This document shows positions 1-5,250 of a DNA stretch of 5,250 bases, one piece after another (positions within the stretch are counted from its first letter, which is position 1; each line of letters opens with the position of its first letter). Origin of the DNA: JAUVXJ01 sp964577995 (GTDB lineage Bacteria > Chloroflexota > Anaerolineae > UBA7937 > B3-Chlor); contig CAZOBP010000197.1 in assembly GCA_964577995.1 (NCBI GenBank), forward strand, positions 1 to 5,250. The letters are read 5' to 3'. The notes beneath the pieces were generated by a model. It was given only the letters and a program-made list of their open reading frames with translations, searched no databases and had not been told where the DNA came from. The position numbers and the translations under genes were made by a program.

Positions 1-272
1 CCCGGCCGGAATGCGGACCGGGGCGCCACGCTCCGGTGCCAGCACTTTTCAGGATTGTGGCTGTCCACCGCTCGGCTGCGTCTCGGCTGTGACCCCGCTC
101 CCCACGTCTGACCCCGGCAGGAGATGCACACGGGAAGCGTAGGGTTGTCGTAGGGTAAAGGTAGCTTTTTCGACGGAAATCGTAGGGTTCTCGAAGGTCA
201 ATCGTCCAGCACCCGCCCCCACAATGCGGTATCATAGAAGTGTCTGGGGATTTGAGTCTTTTTCCTCCTTTC
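1..272. other. Upstream non-coding region, no supportable gene
   Basis: Short open stretches run in from the left edge in all three + frames but stop by about position 144. None gives a recognisable protein, so the tail of an upstream gene can be neither shown nor excluded. On the - strand the open frames are arginine- and glycine-rich products of base composition with no ribosome site. The region contains the phased CGTAGGGT repeats annotated separately. A TATCAT at 230-235 resembles a -10 box but has no convincing -35 partner. Confidence 0.5.
138..189 (+). repeat. Three phased direct repeats of CGTAGGGT(T/A)
   Basis: CGTAGGGTT starts at 138, CGTAGGGTA at 149 and CGTAGGGTT at 181. Start-to-start distances are 11 and 32 bases, close to one and three turns of B-DNA, so all copies face the same side of the helix. 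Copies 1 and 3 also share a TCG two bases after the core (12 of 13 matching positions). Such an array upstream of genes is compatible with a binding site for a response regulator or another direct-repeat-reading activator. No regulator gene is in the window, so this is inference. Confidence 0.45.
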
Positions 273-309
273 GTTCTCCCTCCTCCTCACCCCAAGGAGG
301 AGGGAGAAT
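273..309. repeat. Long near-perfect inverted repeat (hairpin)
   Basis: The left arm at 274-287 and the right arm at 295-308 are exact reverse complements over 14 bases (TTCTCCCTCCTCCT against AGGAGGAGGGAGAA). The loop is 7 bases (CACCCCA), and a G-T pair at 273/309 extends the stem. One strand of each arm is nearly pure pyrimidine and the other nearly pure purine. No T-run follows the hairpin on either strand, so it is not a canonical intrinsic terminator. It resembles the dispersed palindromic intergenic repeats common in GC-rich bacterial genomes. It lies about 85 bases upstream of the gene 1 -35 box. Confidence 0.7.
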
Positions 310-357
310 CGTGTCTGTCGCCGAAAACAGAGCTACTCGACTGGCGATTCCTCCTGC

Positions 358-386
358 TTGGCGCTGCGACGTGACCCCGCTATAAT
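358..386 (+). promoter_or_regulatory. Sigma70-type promoter of the M1 peptidase gene
   Basis: A -35 box TTGGCG (358-363; 4 of 6 consensus matches) and a perfect -10 box TATAAT (381-386) are separated by an optimal 17 bases. Transcription should begin near 393. That leaves a very short leader of about 16 bases containing the AGGAGG ribosome site. The -10 context GCTATAAT is the same as in the HdrA-like gene's promoter in this window. This placement argues against translation starting at the TTG at 358, which is inside the -35 box. Confidence 0.65.
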
Positions 387-396
387 CATCTCCAGT

Positions 397-402
397 AGGA
401 GG
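397..402 (+). promoter_or_regulatory. Ribosome binding site deciding the gene 1 start
   Basis: AGGAGG, a full Shine-Dalgarno core, lies 6 bases before GTG 409 and 9 bases before the next in-frame GTG at 412. The upstream TTG at 358 has no comparable site, and the ATG at 436 has none either. The site therefore selects 409, or 412 as a close alternative. Confidence 0.7.
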
Positions 403-408
403 CCGTCC

Positions 409-1998
409 GTGGTGGCCCACAGAGTCCTCGTCCCCATGCTCTCGATAGCCGTCCTGGCCGCTGGCTGTTTCCCGGTGGGCACGCACTCTCCGGCCACACC
501 CACCGTCCCGACGCCAATGACACGCGTTCCTACCGCACCATCGGCCAGCCCAACGCCCGAACGCGAGCCCGCGCCTTCCCCCACCACGGTAGTTCCCGAC
601 TGGGTGACTCACCAACAGACAGCCATGACAGAGGCTGCACGCTCAGATATCCTGGCGCTGGAGCATCTGTGTCGCTACGACATCGACCTGACCGTGGGCG
701 TGGAATCATTGATTCTGACCGGCAGGCAGATCACTGTCTACACCAACAACGAACTCCAAGCGCTCGATGGGCTGTACTTCAACCTCTTCCCCAATTCCTC
801 ACGCTTCGCCGCCTCCATGGAGATCATGTCCCTGACGGTGGGAGACGCGGAACAAGAACCCGAGTACGAGCGCGGGGGCACGGTGTTGAAGGTCCCTCTG
901 CCAGAACCGCTCGCCCCCGGCGAGAGTGTGACACTTAGGCTGGACTTCAAGGCCCGCGTGCCCCACGTGCAGAAGAACTACTACCTAGTCTTCGTGATGG
1001 CCCAGGGTGTGCTTTCGCTGGGCGATTGGCATCCCATGGTCGCCGTCTACAACGATGTGGGCTGGAATCTCGAATACCCTGAAGGCACCATAGGCGAGAT
1101 CGTGTACAGTGAGAGCGCCTTCTACACTGTCCGCATCACCCTACCCCAGGGGCTTGGACTGGACGTCATCGCCACCGGCGTGGAGGCCGAGCGCACCACC
1201 AGCGCAGATGGCACCGAGAGCGTCGTCTACTATAGCGGGCCGGTCCGCGACTTCCACCTGCTGCTCAGTGACCGGTACGAAGTGGCCAGCGCCACGGTGG
1301 GCGACACGATCATCAACTCCTTCTACTGGCCCGAGCACGAGGTGTGCGGCAGAGAAGCACTGGCCTTCGCCAAGGCAGCCCTGAGCCTCTACGACGAGCT
1401 ATTCGGGGCGTACCCGTTCACCGAGCTGGATCTGGCCGAGGCAGACCTCTGGCCCTGGGCCATCGAGTGGCCCGGGCTGATTCTGGTCGGCGAGCCTCTG
1501 TACTCCGACCCGGAGGAAGAGTGCGGCGAATGGCACGTGGTTCACGAGGTGGCCCACCAGTGGTGGTACAGTGTCGTGGGCAACGATCAGGTGGACCACC
1601 CGTGGCTCGATGAGGCGCTGGCCAACTACTCTACCGTTCTCTACTACCGTTTGCTTCGTGATCCAGAAACGGCAGAGGCTGCCTTCGAAGAGCACATCCG
1701 AGGGCGATACCTGGCCTACGTTCGGGCCTACGGCGACGGCATCGTGGGCGGCCCCACCAGACACTACACCAGAGCCAGTTACTACCCTCTGGTCTACGCG
1801 AAGGGCGCGCTATTCCTGGAGGCTCTGCAACGGCTCATGGGCGATGATGCCTTCTTCGACGGACTACGGAGCTACTACCGAGAACACAAGTACGGCGTGG
1901 CCACGCCCGAAGGGTTCCTTCGAATCACTGAGGGGGCGCATGGGGAATCGCTGGAGGAGTTCTACCAGCGCTGGGTGCAGAGCGCTGAGGGCACCTGA
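409..1998 (+). CDS. M1-family zinc metallopeptidase lipoprotein
   Basis: Predicted gluzincin peptidase anchored by lipid to the outer face of the membrane, about 529 residues from GTG 409. The N-terminus has a basic pair, a hydrophobic core and a lipobox ending AAGC, with lipidated Cys at residue 20. A Pro/Thr/Ser-rich linker follows to about residue 64. Then come a beta-rich N-terminal domain (about 75-300) and the catalytic domain (about 310-520). The zinc site is complete: HEVAH at 379-383 and, 18 residues later, Glu402 in WLDEALANY. Tyr463 in VYAKGA matches the transition-state tyrosine of M1 enzymes. The protein ends soon after the catalytic domain, so it is a short M1 form without the large C-terminal helical domain of ERAP-type enzymes. 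Oddity: the GxMEN exopeptidase motif reads WAIEW (350-354), keeping only the glutamate, so aminopeptidase specificity is uncertain. It probably shares a transcript with the DUF3160 gene downstream. Family assignment is secure; substrate is unknown. Confidence 0.88.
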   Translation: MVAHRVLVPMLSIAVLAAGCFPVGTHSPATPTVPTPMTRVPTAPSASPTPEREPAPSPTTVVPDWVTHQQTAMTEAARSDILALEHLCRYDIDLTVGVESLILTGRQITVYTNNELQALDGLYFNLFPNSSRFAASMEIMSLTVGDAEQEPEYERGGTVLKVPLPEPLAPGESVTLRLDFKARVPHVQKNYYLVFVMAQGVLSLGDWHPMVAVYNDVGWNLEYPEGTIGEIVYSESAFYTVRITLPQGLGLDVIATGVEAERTTSADGTESVVYYSGPVRDFHLLLSDRYEVASATVGDTIINSFYWPEHEVCGREALAFAKAALSLYDELFGAYPFTELDLAEADLWPWAIEWPGLILVGEPLYSDPEEECGEWHVVHEVAHQWWYSVVGNDQVDHPWLDEALANYSTVLYYRLLRDPETAEAAFEEHIRGRYLAYVRAYGDGIVGGPTRHYTRASYYPLVYAKGALFLEALQRLMGDDAFFDGLRSYYREHKYGVATPEGFLRITEGAHGESLEEFYQRWVQSAEGT

Positions 1999-2085
1999 CG
2001 CGGAACCCTGTGTCGCTGGCGGGGAACAACACGGCCCTTGACGGCGTCGTACCAGTGACAGAGAACACAAGGAGGACTTCAGACC
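1999..2085 (+). other. Intercistronic gap with DUF3160 ribosome site
   Basis: The 87 bases between the two lipoprotein genes show no strong hairpin with a T-run. TTGACG at 2039-2044 lacks a believable -10 box at 16-18 bases, so I see no clear internal promoter. AAGGAGG at 2069-2075 is a strong ribosome site 10 bases before ATG 2086. The arrangement favours a two-gene transcript in which the second gene is translated independently. Confidence 0.55.
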
Positions 2086-4260
2086 ATGTGTACGTTTCGA
2101 GTTCGTCTGTCGAATCTCGGCCGCGGCTTCCTGGCCTTGACGTTGGCCCTGGTATTGCTGGCCAGTTGCGCGCCCGAGCAGACCACCCTCCCCTCTCCTC
2201 AGCCGTCGTCGTCGCCAGCGCCGGTCTCCACGCCGGAGTCCATCGCGGGCATCGGCTTCATGACCAGCCCTGTCCTGGTCGAGCAGACGACATTTGCCAG
2301 CTACGAATCTGTGACGGCCAGCCTCCCTGCGGAGTTCAGCGGCTACACCCTGCCCCTGCAACTCGCCGAGGTCAGCAACCTCGATGTCTATGGGTTCAGT
2401 GGCATGCAGTTGGACTACCTGGAAGCAAACGGCTTCGTGGTCACGCCCACACAACATAGAGAGTTCTACACGCTCTACCAGAGCGCCCAAGGGCAGGGAA
2501 AGCCCCTGTTCGTGACCACCGACTCCGTGCTCCACGTGTATCACCTGCTGTTCGACAAGGTCCTGCGCACCGCCGAGGAGGAGTACTTCGTCTTCGATCT
2601 CCTCGATCTGACGCGCGGTATGCTGTGGGCCTCCCAGGATCAGTTCCAGGCCCTCCAAGGCACAACACTGGAAGAGGTGGCACGGCGTAACGTGGCCTAT
2701 TTCGCCGTGGCTCTCAAGCTCCTCGACCCGCAGGCGGAAATACCCTCTGAAGTACGAGGAGAGGCGGAGGCGGAACTGGCCCGCATCGAGGCTCACCAGG
2801 GCTTCGCCCGGTCAGCGATCCTGCCCGGCTATGAAGAGGACTACAGCCAGTACGTACCCCGAGGGCACTACACTCGCAACGAGACCCGCCAGAGATACTT
2901 CAAGGCTATGATGTGGTACGGGCGCATCAACTTCCGCCTCAAGGAGCTGGACGAGACGCGGTCGGCCCTGCTCATCGCACAGGCGCTGTCACGAGTGGAG
3001 ATTGAAGGGGAGCCGGCCTCACCTATATGGGAACGCATCTACGAACCTACGGTCTTCTTCGTGGGAGCCACCGATGATCTCAACATCTACGATTTCCAGA
3101 ACCTCATCACCGAGGTGTATGGGACAATCCCGGAGGCCCCCGCCGCCTTCGCGGACGACAATCTACTCCAGGACTTCATCGAAGCCGCACGTGAGCTACC
3201 GCCGCCGCAGATCAACTCCATGTGGGTCTGGGTGTCGGAGGATCGCGAAGAGGCAACCCAGGGGTTCAGATTCATGGGCCAGCGCTTTGTCATCGACGCC
3301 TACGTGTTCCAGCAGCTCATCTACAGCAACGTGGAAGACCGGTTTCTGCCCAAGGGTCTCGACGTTCTCTCCGCCATGGGCTCGGACGAGGCATACAACC
3401 TGCTGGACGAGATGGGCGAGACGCAGTACCCCGGCTACGTCGAGCAGATGGAGAAGGTGACGAGGGAGATAGCAGCCCTGGAGATGGATAGCTGGACCCA
3501 GAACCTGTACTGGTCGTGGTTGTATGCGCTTCGCCCCATCATCGAGGTCAAGGAGGGACAGTACCCCGCCTTCATGCAGACGCGCGCCTGGCTCCGCAAG
3601 GACCTCCACACGGCCCTGGGGAGCTGGACCGAACTGAAGCACGACACCATCCTGTACGCCAAGCAGGCATACGCCGAGTTGACTGCTATGCCACCTCAGG
3701 CGCCCGTCCGGGGCTACGTGGAGCCGAACCCCGAGGCCTACGCGCGGTTGGCAGCTCTCACCCGTATGACCGTGGACGGCCTGGGCCAGCGCAATCTGTT
3801 GTCCTCGGATGACAGGGACAGTCTGGAGTATCTGGAAGCGGTGCTGCTCTCGCTGAAGACCATCGCCGAGAAGGAGTTGGGCGGAGAGAGCCTCACCGAC
3901 GACGAGTACTACTTCATCGACTCCTACGGCGACGTGCTGGAGGGTCTCACCATCGCTGCTGCCGACAAGTCGGAGGCCGGTGGCTCCGTCGATGAAGAGG
4001 AGGCGGCCGTGGTGGCCGATGTGGCCACCGATCCCAATAGCGGCCAAGTCCTGGAAGAGGCCGTAGGCAGGGTCTTCGGGATCTACATCGTGGTGGAGGC
4101 GGAAGGAAGAATGACTCTTGCCCAGGGAGGCGTCTTCTCCTACTACGAGTTCGCCTGGCCGATGAGCGACCGGCTGACGGACGAGGCGTGGCGAGAGATG
4201 CTGGGGAGCGGCCAAGTCCCCTCCCGCCCGGAATGGACCTCTAGCTTCATCTCCGAATAG
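2086..4260 (+). CDS. DUF3160 domain lipoprotein, function unknown
   Basis: A 724-residue secreted protein matching, from memory of the family, DUF3160 (Pfam PF11369), whose biochemical role is unknown to me. The N-terminus has arginines at 5, 7 and 13, a hydrophobic stretch, and the lipobox LLASC with lipidated Cys28. A Ser/Pro-rich linker follows to about residue 50. The family signature is clear near 140-155: PLFVTTDSVLHVYH, with Asp146, His150 and His153 as possible functional residues. The C-terminal signature lies at about 643-690: VADVATDPNSG, then GGVFSYYEF with SYYEF at 685-689. Much of the middle looks alpha-helical with many Tyr, Trp and Glu residues and no membrane segment after the signal, so the mature protein should be extracytoplasmic. 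The frame is continuous, with no sign of damage. The start is fixed by AAGGAGG 10 bases upstream. It follows the M1 peptidase lipoprotein gene by 87 bases and probably shares its promoter, suggesting a joint surface role, perhaps in peptide or polymer processing. That is inference only. Confidence 0.85.
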   Translation: MCTFRVRLSNLGRGFLALTLALVLLASCAPEQTTLPSPQPSSSPAPVSTPESIAGIGFMTSPVLVEQTTFASYESVTASLPAEFSGYTLPLQLAEVSNLDVYGFSGMQLDYLEANGFVVTPTQHREFYTLYQSAQGQGKPLFVTTDSVLHVYHLLFDKVLRTAEEEYFVFDLLDLTRGMLWASQDQFQALQGTTLEEVARRNVAYFAVALKLLDPQAEIPSEVRGEAEAELARIEAHQGFARSAILPGYEEDYSQYVPRGHYTRNETRQRYFKAMMWYGRINFRLKELDETRSALLIAQALSRVEIEGEPASPIWERIYEPTVFFVGATDDLNIYDFQNLITEVYGTIPEAPAAFADDNLLQDFIEAARELPPPQINSMWVWVSEDREEATQGFRFMGQRFVIDAYVFQQLIYSNVEDRFLPKGLDVLSAMGSDEAYNLLDEMGETQYPGYVEQMEKVTREIAALEMDSWTQNLYWSWLYALRPIIEVKEGQYPAFMQTRAWLRKDLHTALGSWTELKHDTILYAKQAYAELTAMPPQAPVRGYVEPNPEAYARLAALTRMTVDGLGQRNLLSSDDRDSLEYLEAVLLSLKTIAEKELGGESLTDDEYYFIDSYGDVLEGLTIAAADKSEAGGSVDEEEAAVVADVATDPNSGQVLEEAVGRVFGIYIVVEAEGRMTLAQGGVFSYYEFAWPMSDRLTDEAWREMLGSGQVPSRPEWTSSFISE

Positions 4261-4289
4261 TCGACCCCGGCGCGGAATCCTGGACAGAG

Positions 4290-4310
4290 GGTCTCGACAC
4301 GTCGAGCACC
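4290..4310 (+). terminator. Possible weak terminator hairpin 30 bases after DUF3160 gene
   Basis: CTCGAC (4293-4298) is followed after two bases by GTCGAG (4301-4306). GGT and ACC extend the stem on the outside with one bulged C (4307). No T-run follows, so it could be a non-canonical terminator, an mRNA 3' end stabiliser, or a chance structure. Confidence 0.3.
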
Positions 4311-4325
4311 ACGCGACCAGCGTCG

Positions 4326-4346
4326 GCGCGGGCCGCCCGCCCGCGC
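4326..4346 (+). terminator. GC-only hairpin, possible U-less terminator
   Basis: GCGCGGGC (4326-4333) and GCCCGCGC (4339-4346) form an 8-pair all-GC stem with a 5-base loop (CGCCC). The downstream sequence GGCAGTCCTTCCCC has only scattered T, not a classical U-tract. Placed between a stop codon and a strong promoter, a role in transcript separation is reasonable, but base composition alone makes GC hairpins common here. Confidence 0.35.
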
Positions 4347-4412
4347 GGCAGTCCTTCCCCTGTGCCTGTACGCCACGAATCACACGGCCAGCGCGACAGC
4401 CGGTCCCCGCGT

Positions 4413-4442
4413 TTGACAGAGAGCAACTCCCTGGGCTATAAT
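4413..4442 (+). promoter_or_regulatory. Perfect-consensus sigma70 promoter of the HdrA-like gene
   Basis: TTGACA (4413-4418) and TATAAT (4437-4442) both match consensus in all six positions, with an 18-base spacer. Predicted transcription start is about 4448-4450. This leaves a leader of roughly 125 bases before the ATG at 4575. A box pair this good is rare and suggests strong basal transcription, limited by a repressor or by the leader if expression is controlled at all. Confidence 0.8.
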
Positions 4443-4447
4443 ACCAG

Positions 4448-4515
4448 GTGCAAATTCTACCGCGGTGGTCCGATTTTCGAGCGGGGCGGCGTTCAATCGG
4501 GACCACCTTTTGCAC
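4448..4515 (+). promoter_or_regulatory. Structured 5' leader stem-loop of the HdrA-like mRNA
   Basis: The outer stem pairs GTGCAAA (4448-4454) with TTTGCAC (4509-4515), 7 of 7. The inner stem pairs GGTGGTCCGATT (4464-4475) with 4495-4507, 12 pairs with one bulged G among 4499-4501. An asymmetric internal loop (4455-4463 against T4508) separates the two stems, and the terminal loop is 4476-4494. The structure begins at the predicted first transcribed bases. It may protect the 5' end from decay, act as a protein target, or be a regulatory leader. I do not recognise it as a known riboswitch class. Confidence 0.5.
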
Positions 4516-4563
4516 GTGGGGACAACCGTCAGCGATCCTGGACACACAGTCTATCCGTCTCCG

Positions 4564-4570
4564 AAGGGGA
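4564..4570 (+). promoter_or_regulatory. Ribosome binding site of the HdrA-like gene
   Basis: AAGGGGA lies 4 bases before ATG 4575 and is a moderate Shine-Dalgarno match. CCTTTT (4506-4511), on the right arm of the leader stem-loop, could pair with AAGGGG (4564-4569) through four Watson-Crick and two G-U pairs when the leader stem is open. This pairing is weak and speculative. Confidence 0.55.
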
Positions 4571-4574
4571 AAGC

Positions 4575-5250
4575 ATGAGCGCAACTCTGATCATTGGGGC
4601 GGGCATAGCGGGCATGCAAGCCGCTCTGGATATTGCAGATGCGGGGTTCAAAGCCTACTTGGTGGAGAAGGACCCGAGCATCGGCGGCAGGATGGCCCAG
4701 CTAGACGAAACCTTCCCCACCCTCGACTGCTCCTCCTGCATCCTCACTCCCAAGATGGTCAGCGTGGGCGGCCACTCCAACATTGAGTTGCTGACCTACT
4801 CAGAAGTGGCCGAAGTGGAGGGAGTGGCCGGTCGGTTCAGGGTGAAGGTCAGAAAGAAGCCACGCTACATTGACACCGATAAGTGCACCGGATGCGGGCT
4901 GTGCGCCGAGAACTGCCGCCTCAGGGATAGGATCGACAGCGAATTCAACGTGCAAATGGGGAAAAGGGGAGCCGCATACCTGCCCTTCCCCCAGGCCGTG
5001 CCCATGAAGTATACCATTGATGGTGACCATTGTCTGATGATACAGCGGGGCAAGTGCGGCAAATCCCCTCCTTGCCAGGATGCCTGTCCCGCAGGAGCCA
5101 TCGATTTCCAGCAGCAGGAAGAGATCCTCGATCTAGAGGTGGCTTCCATCATAGTGGCCACCGGCTTCGACCCCTTCAACCCGCTCCTCAAGCCGGAGTA
5201 CGGATACGGCATCTACGACAACGTGATCACCGGGCTCCAGTTCGAGCGCC
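4575..5250 (+). CDS. hdrA: HdrA-like iron-sulfur flavoprotein (5' part, runs off the right edge)
   Basis: N-terminal 225 codons of a heterodisulfide reductase subunit A family protein, a cytoplasmic FAD and [4Fe-4S] electron-transfer subunit. In methanogens HdrA bifurcates electrons between ferredoxin and CoM-S-S-CoB. In bacteria, homologues pair with HdrBC, MvhD or FlxABCD-type partners and the true substrate is usually unknown. The FAD-binding GAGIAG is at residues 8-13, followed by the acid at Glu31 that ends the second beta strand. CSSC (52-55) in the family motif ahead of LTPKM is a likely cluster ligand pair. An inserted ferredoxin domain follows: Cys104, 107, 110 and 114 form CxxCxxCxxxC, and Cys153, 161, 167 and 171 form a second set ending CP. 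IIVATGFDPF (about 193-202) and YGYGIYDNVITGLQFER near the edge are typical of HdrA. At least half of the protein is missing to the right. It has its own perfect promoter and a structured leader, so it is probably the first gene of its operon. The symbol reflects family, not proven heterodisulfide activity. Confidence 0.9.
   Translation, partial: MSATLIIGAGIAGMQAALDIADAGFKAYLVEKDPSIGGRMAQLDETFPTLDCSSCILTPKMVSVGGHSNIELLTYSEVAEVEGVAGRFRVKVRKKPRYIDTDKCTGCGLCAENCRLRDRIDSEFNVQMGKRGAAYLPFPQAVPMKYTIDGDHCLMIQRGKCGKSPPCQDACPAGAIDFQQQEEILDLEVASIIVATGFDPFNPLLKPEYGYGIYDNVITGLQFER

Larger units (their letters stand above)
4261..4412 (+). other. Intergenic spacer between DUF3160 gene and HdrA promoter
   Basis: About 150 bases, very rich in G and C, with no plausible coding frame of its own. 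It contains two hairpins, annotated separately, that may end the lipoprotein transcript. Immediately after it lies the promoter of the HdrA-like gene, so this spacer is the boundary between two transcription units. Confidence 0.5.

Noticed and set aside
230..235. TATCAT as a -10 box for an upstream promoter
   Set aside because: No acceptable -35 hexamer lies 16-19 bases upstream, and a much better promoter exists at 358-386.
273..309. Reading the strong hairpin as an intrinsic terminator
   Set aside because: Neither strand has a T-run directly after the stem. The T-rich stretch at 258-263 is on the wrong side for + strand termination and is A on the other strand.
232..615. 127-codon - strand open frame over the upstream region
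   Set aside because: Its C-terminal part is simply the translated hairpin (PPPWGEEEGE) and its N-terminal part lies antisense to the lipoprotein linker. There is no domain.
2039..2068. TTGACG as an internal promoter for the DUF3160 gene
   Set aside because: No -10-like hexamer is found at 16-18 bases. Co-transcription from the upstream promoter is simpler.
1864..2796. 310-codon - strand open frame spanning the end of gene 1 and the start of gene 2
   Set aside because: It overlaps two well-supported genes antisense, has low-complexity Arg/Gln/Gly composition and no recognisable domain.
4459..4470. T-box-like sequence (TACCGCGGTGGTCC area) in the hdrA leader
   Set aside because: The pieces GGTGG and ACCGCG occur but in the wrong order for the T-box antiterminator consensus. 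There is no terminator with U-run and no aminoacyl-tRNA or amino-acid gene downstream. ACCGCGGT is just a short palindrome.
3196..4584. Long open frame on the - strand (462 codons) opposite the DUF3160 gene
   Set aside because: The opposite strand carries a clear family protein with a signal peptide. The antisense translation is rich in Arg, Gly, His and Val with no motif, as expected for a shadow in GC-rich DNA.
4448..4786. 112-codon + strand frame beginning at GTG 4448
   Set aside because: It starts at the predicted transcription start without a ribosome site, runs through the leader hairpin and overlaps the hdrA-like gene in another frame.

Overview
The window is GC-rich bacterial DNA with all recognisable genes on the + strand. 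It holds two complete lipoprotein genes and the first part of a third, unrelated redox gene. Lipoproteins with long Pro/Thr/Ser linkers, a DUF3160 protein and a bacterial HdrA-like flavoprotein together suggest an anaerobic or facultative Chloroflexota-type organism. That is an inference from gene content, not a phylogenetic result.

Layout: (1) Positions 1-408 hold no gene I can support. They contain three direct copies of CGTAGGGT on one helical phase (138-189), a near-perfect long hairpin (273-309), and a sigma70-type promoter (358-386) just ahead of gene 1. (2) 409-1998 encodes an M1-family (gluzincin) metallopeptidase lipoprotein with an intact HExxH-x18-E zinc site but a degraded GxMEN motif. 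A TTG start at 358 is formally open, but it coincides with the -35 element. An AGGAGG ribosome site followed by GTG at 409 is the better start. (3) 2086-4260 encodes a DUF3160 lipoprotein of unknown function, 87 bases downstream with its own strong ribosome site and probably co-transcribed. (4) 4261-4574 is an intergenic region with two GC-rich hairpins, then a perfect-consensus promoter (TTGACA, 18-base spacer, TATAAT). Its predicted transcript begins with a long imperfect stem-loop in a leader of about 125 bases. (5) 4575 to the right edge is the first 225 codons of an HdrA-like iron-sulfur flavoprotein.

How they work together: genes 1 and 2 look like a small cell-surface unit (peptidase plus DUF3160 partner), both anchored by lipid outside the membrane. 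The HdrA-like gene starts a separate, strongly promoted transcription unit for cytoplasmic electron transfer. Its partners would lie beyond the right edge. I see no CRISPR, tRNA, rRNA, transposase or phage gene. The least explained parts are the non-coding ones: the hdrA leader structure, the hairpin and the phased repeats.
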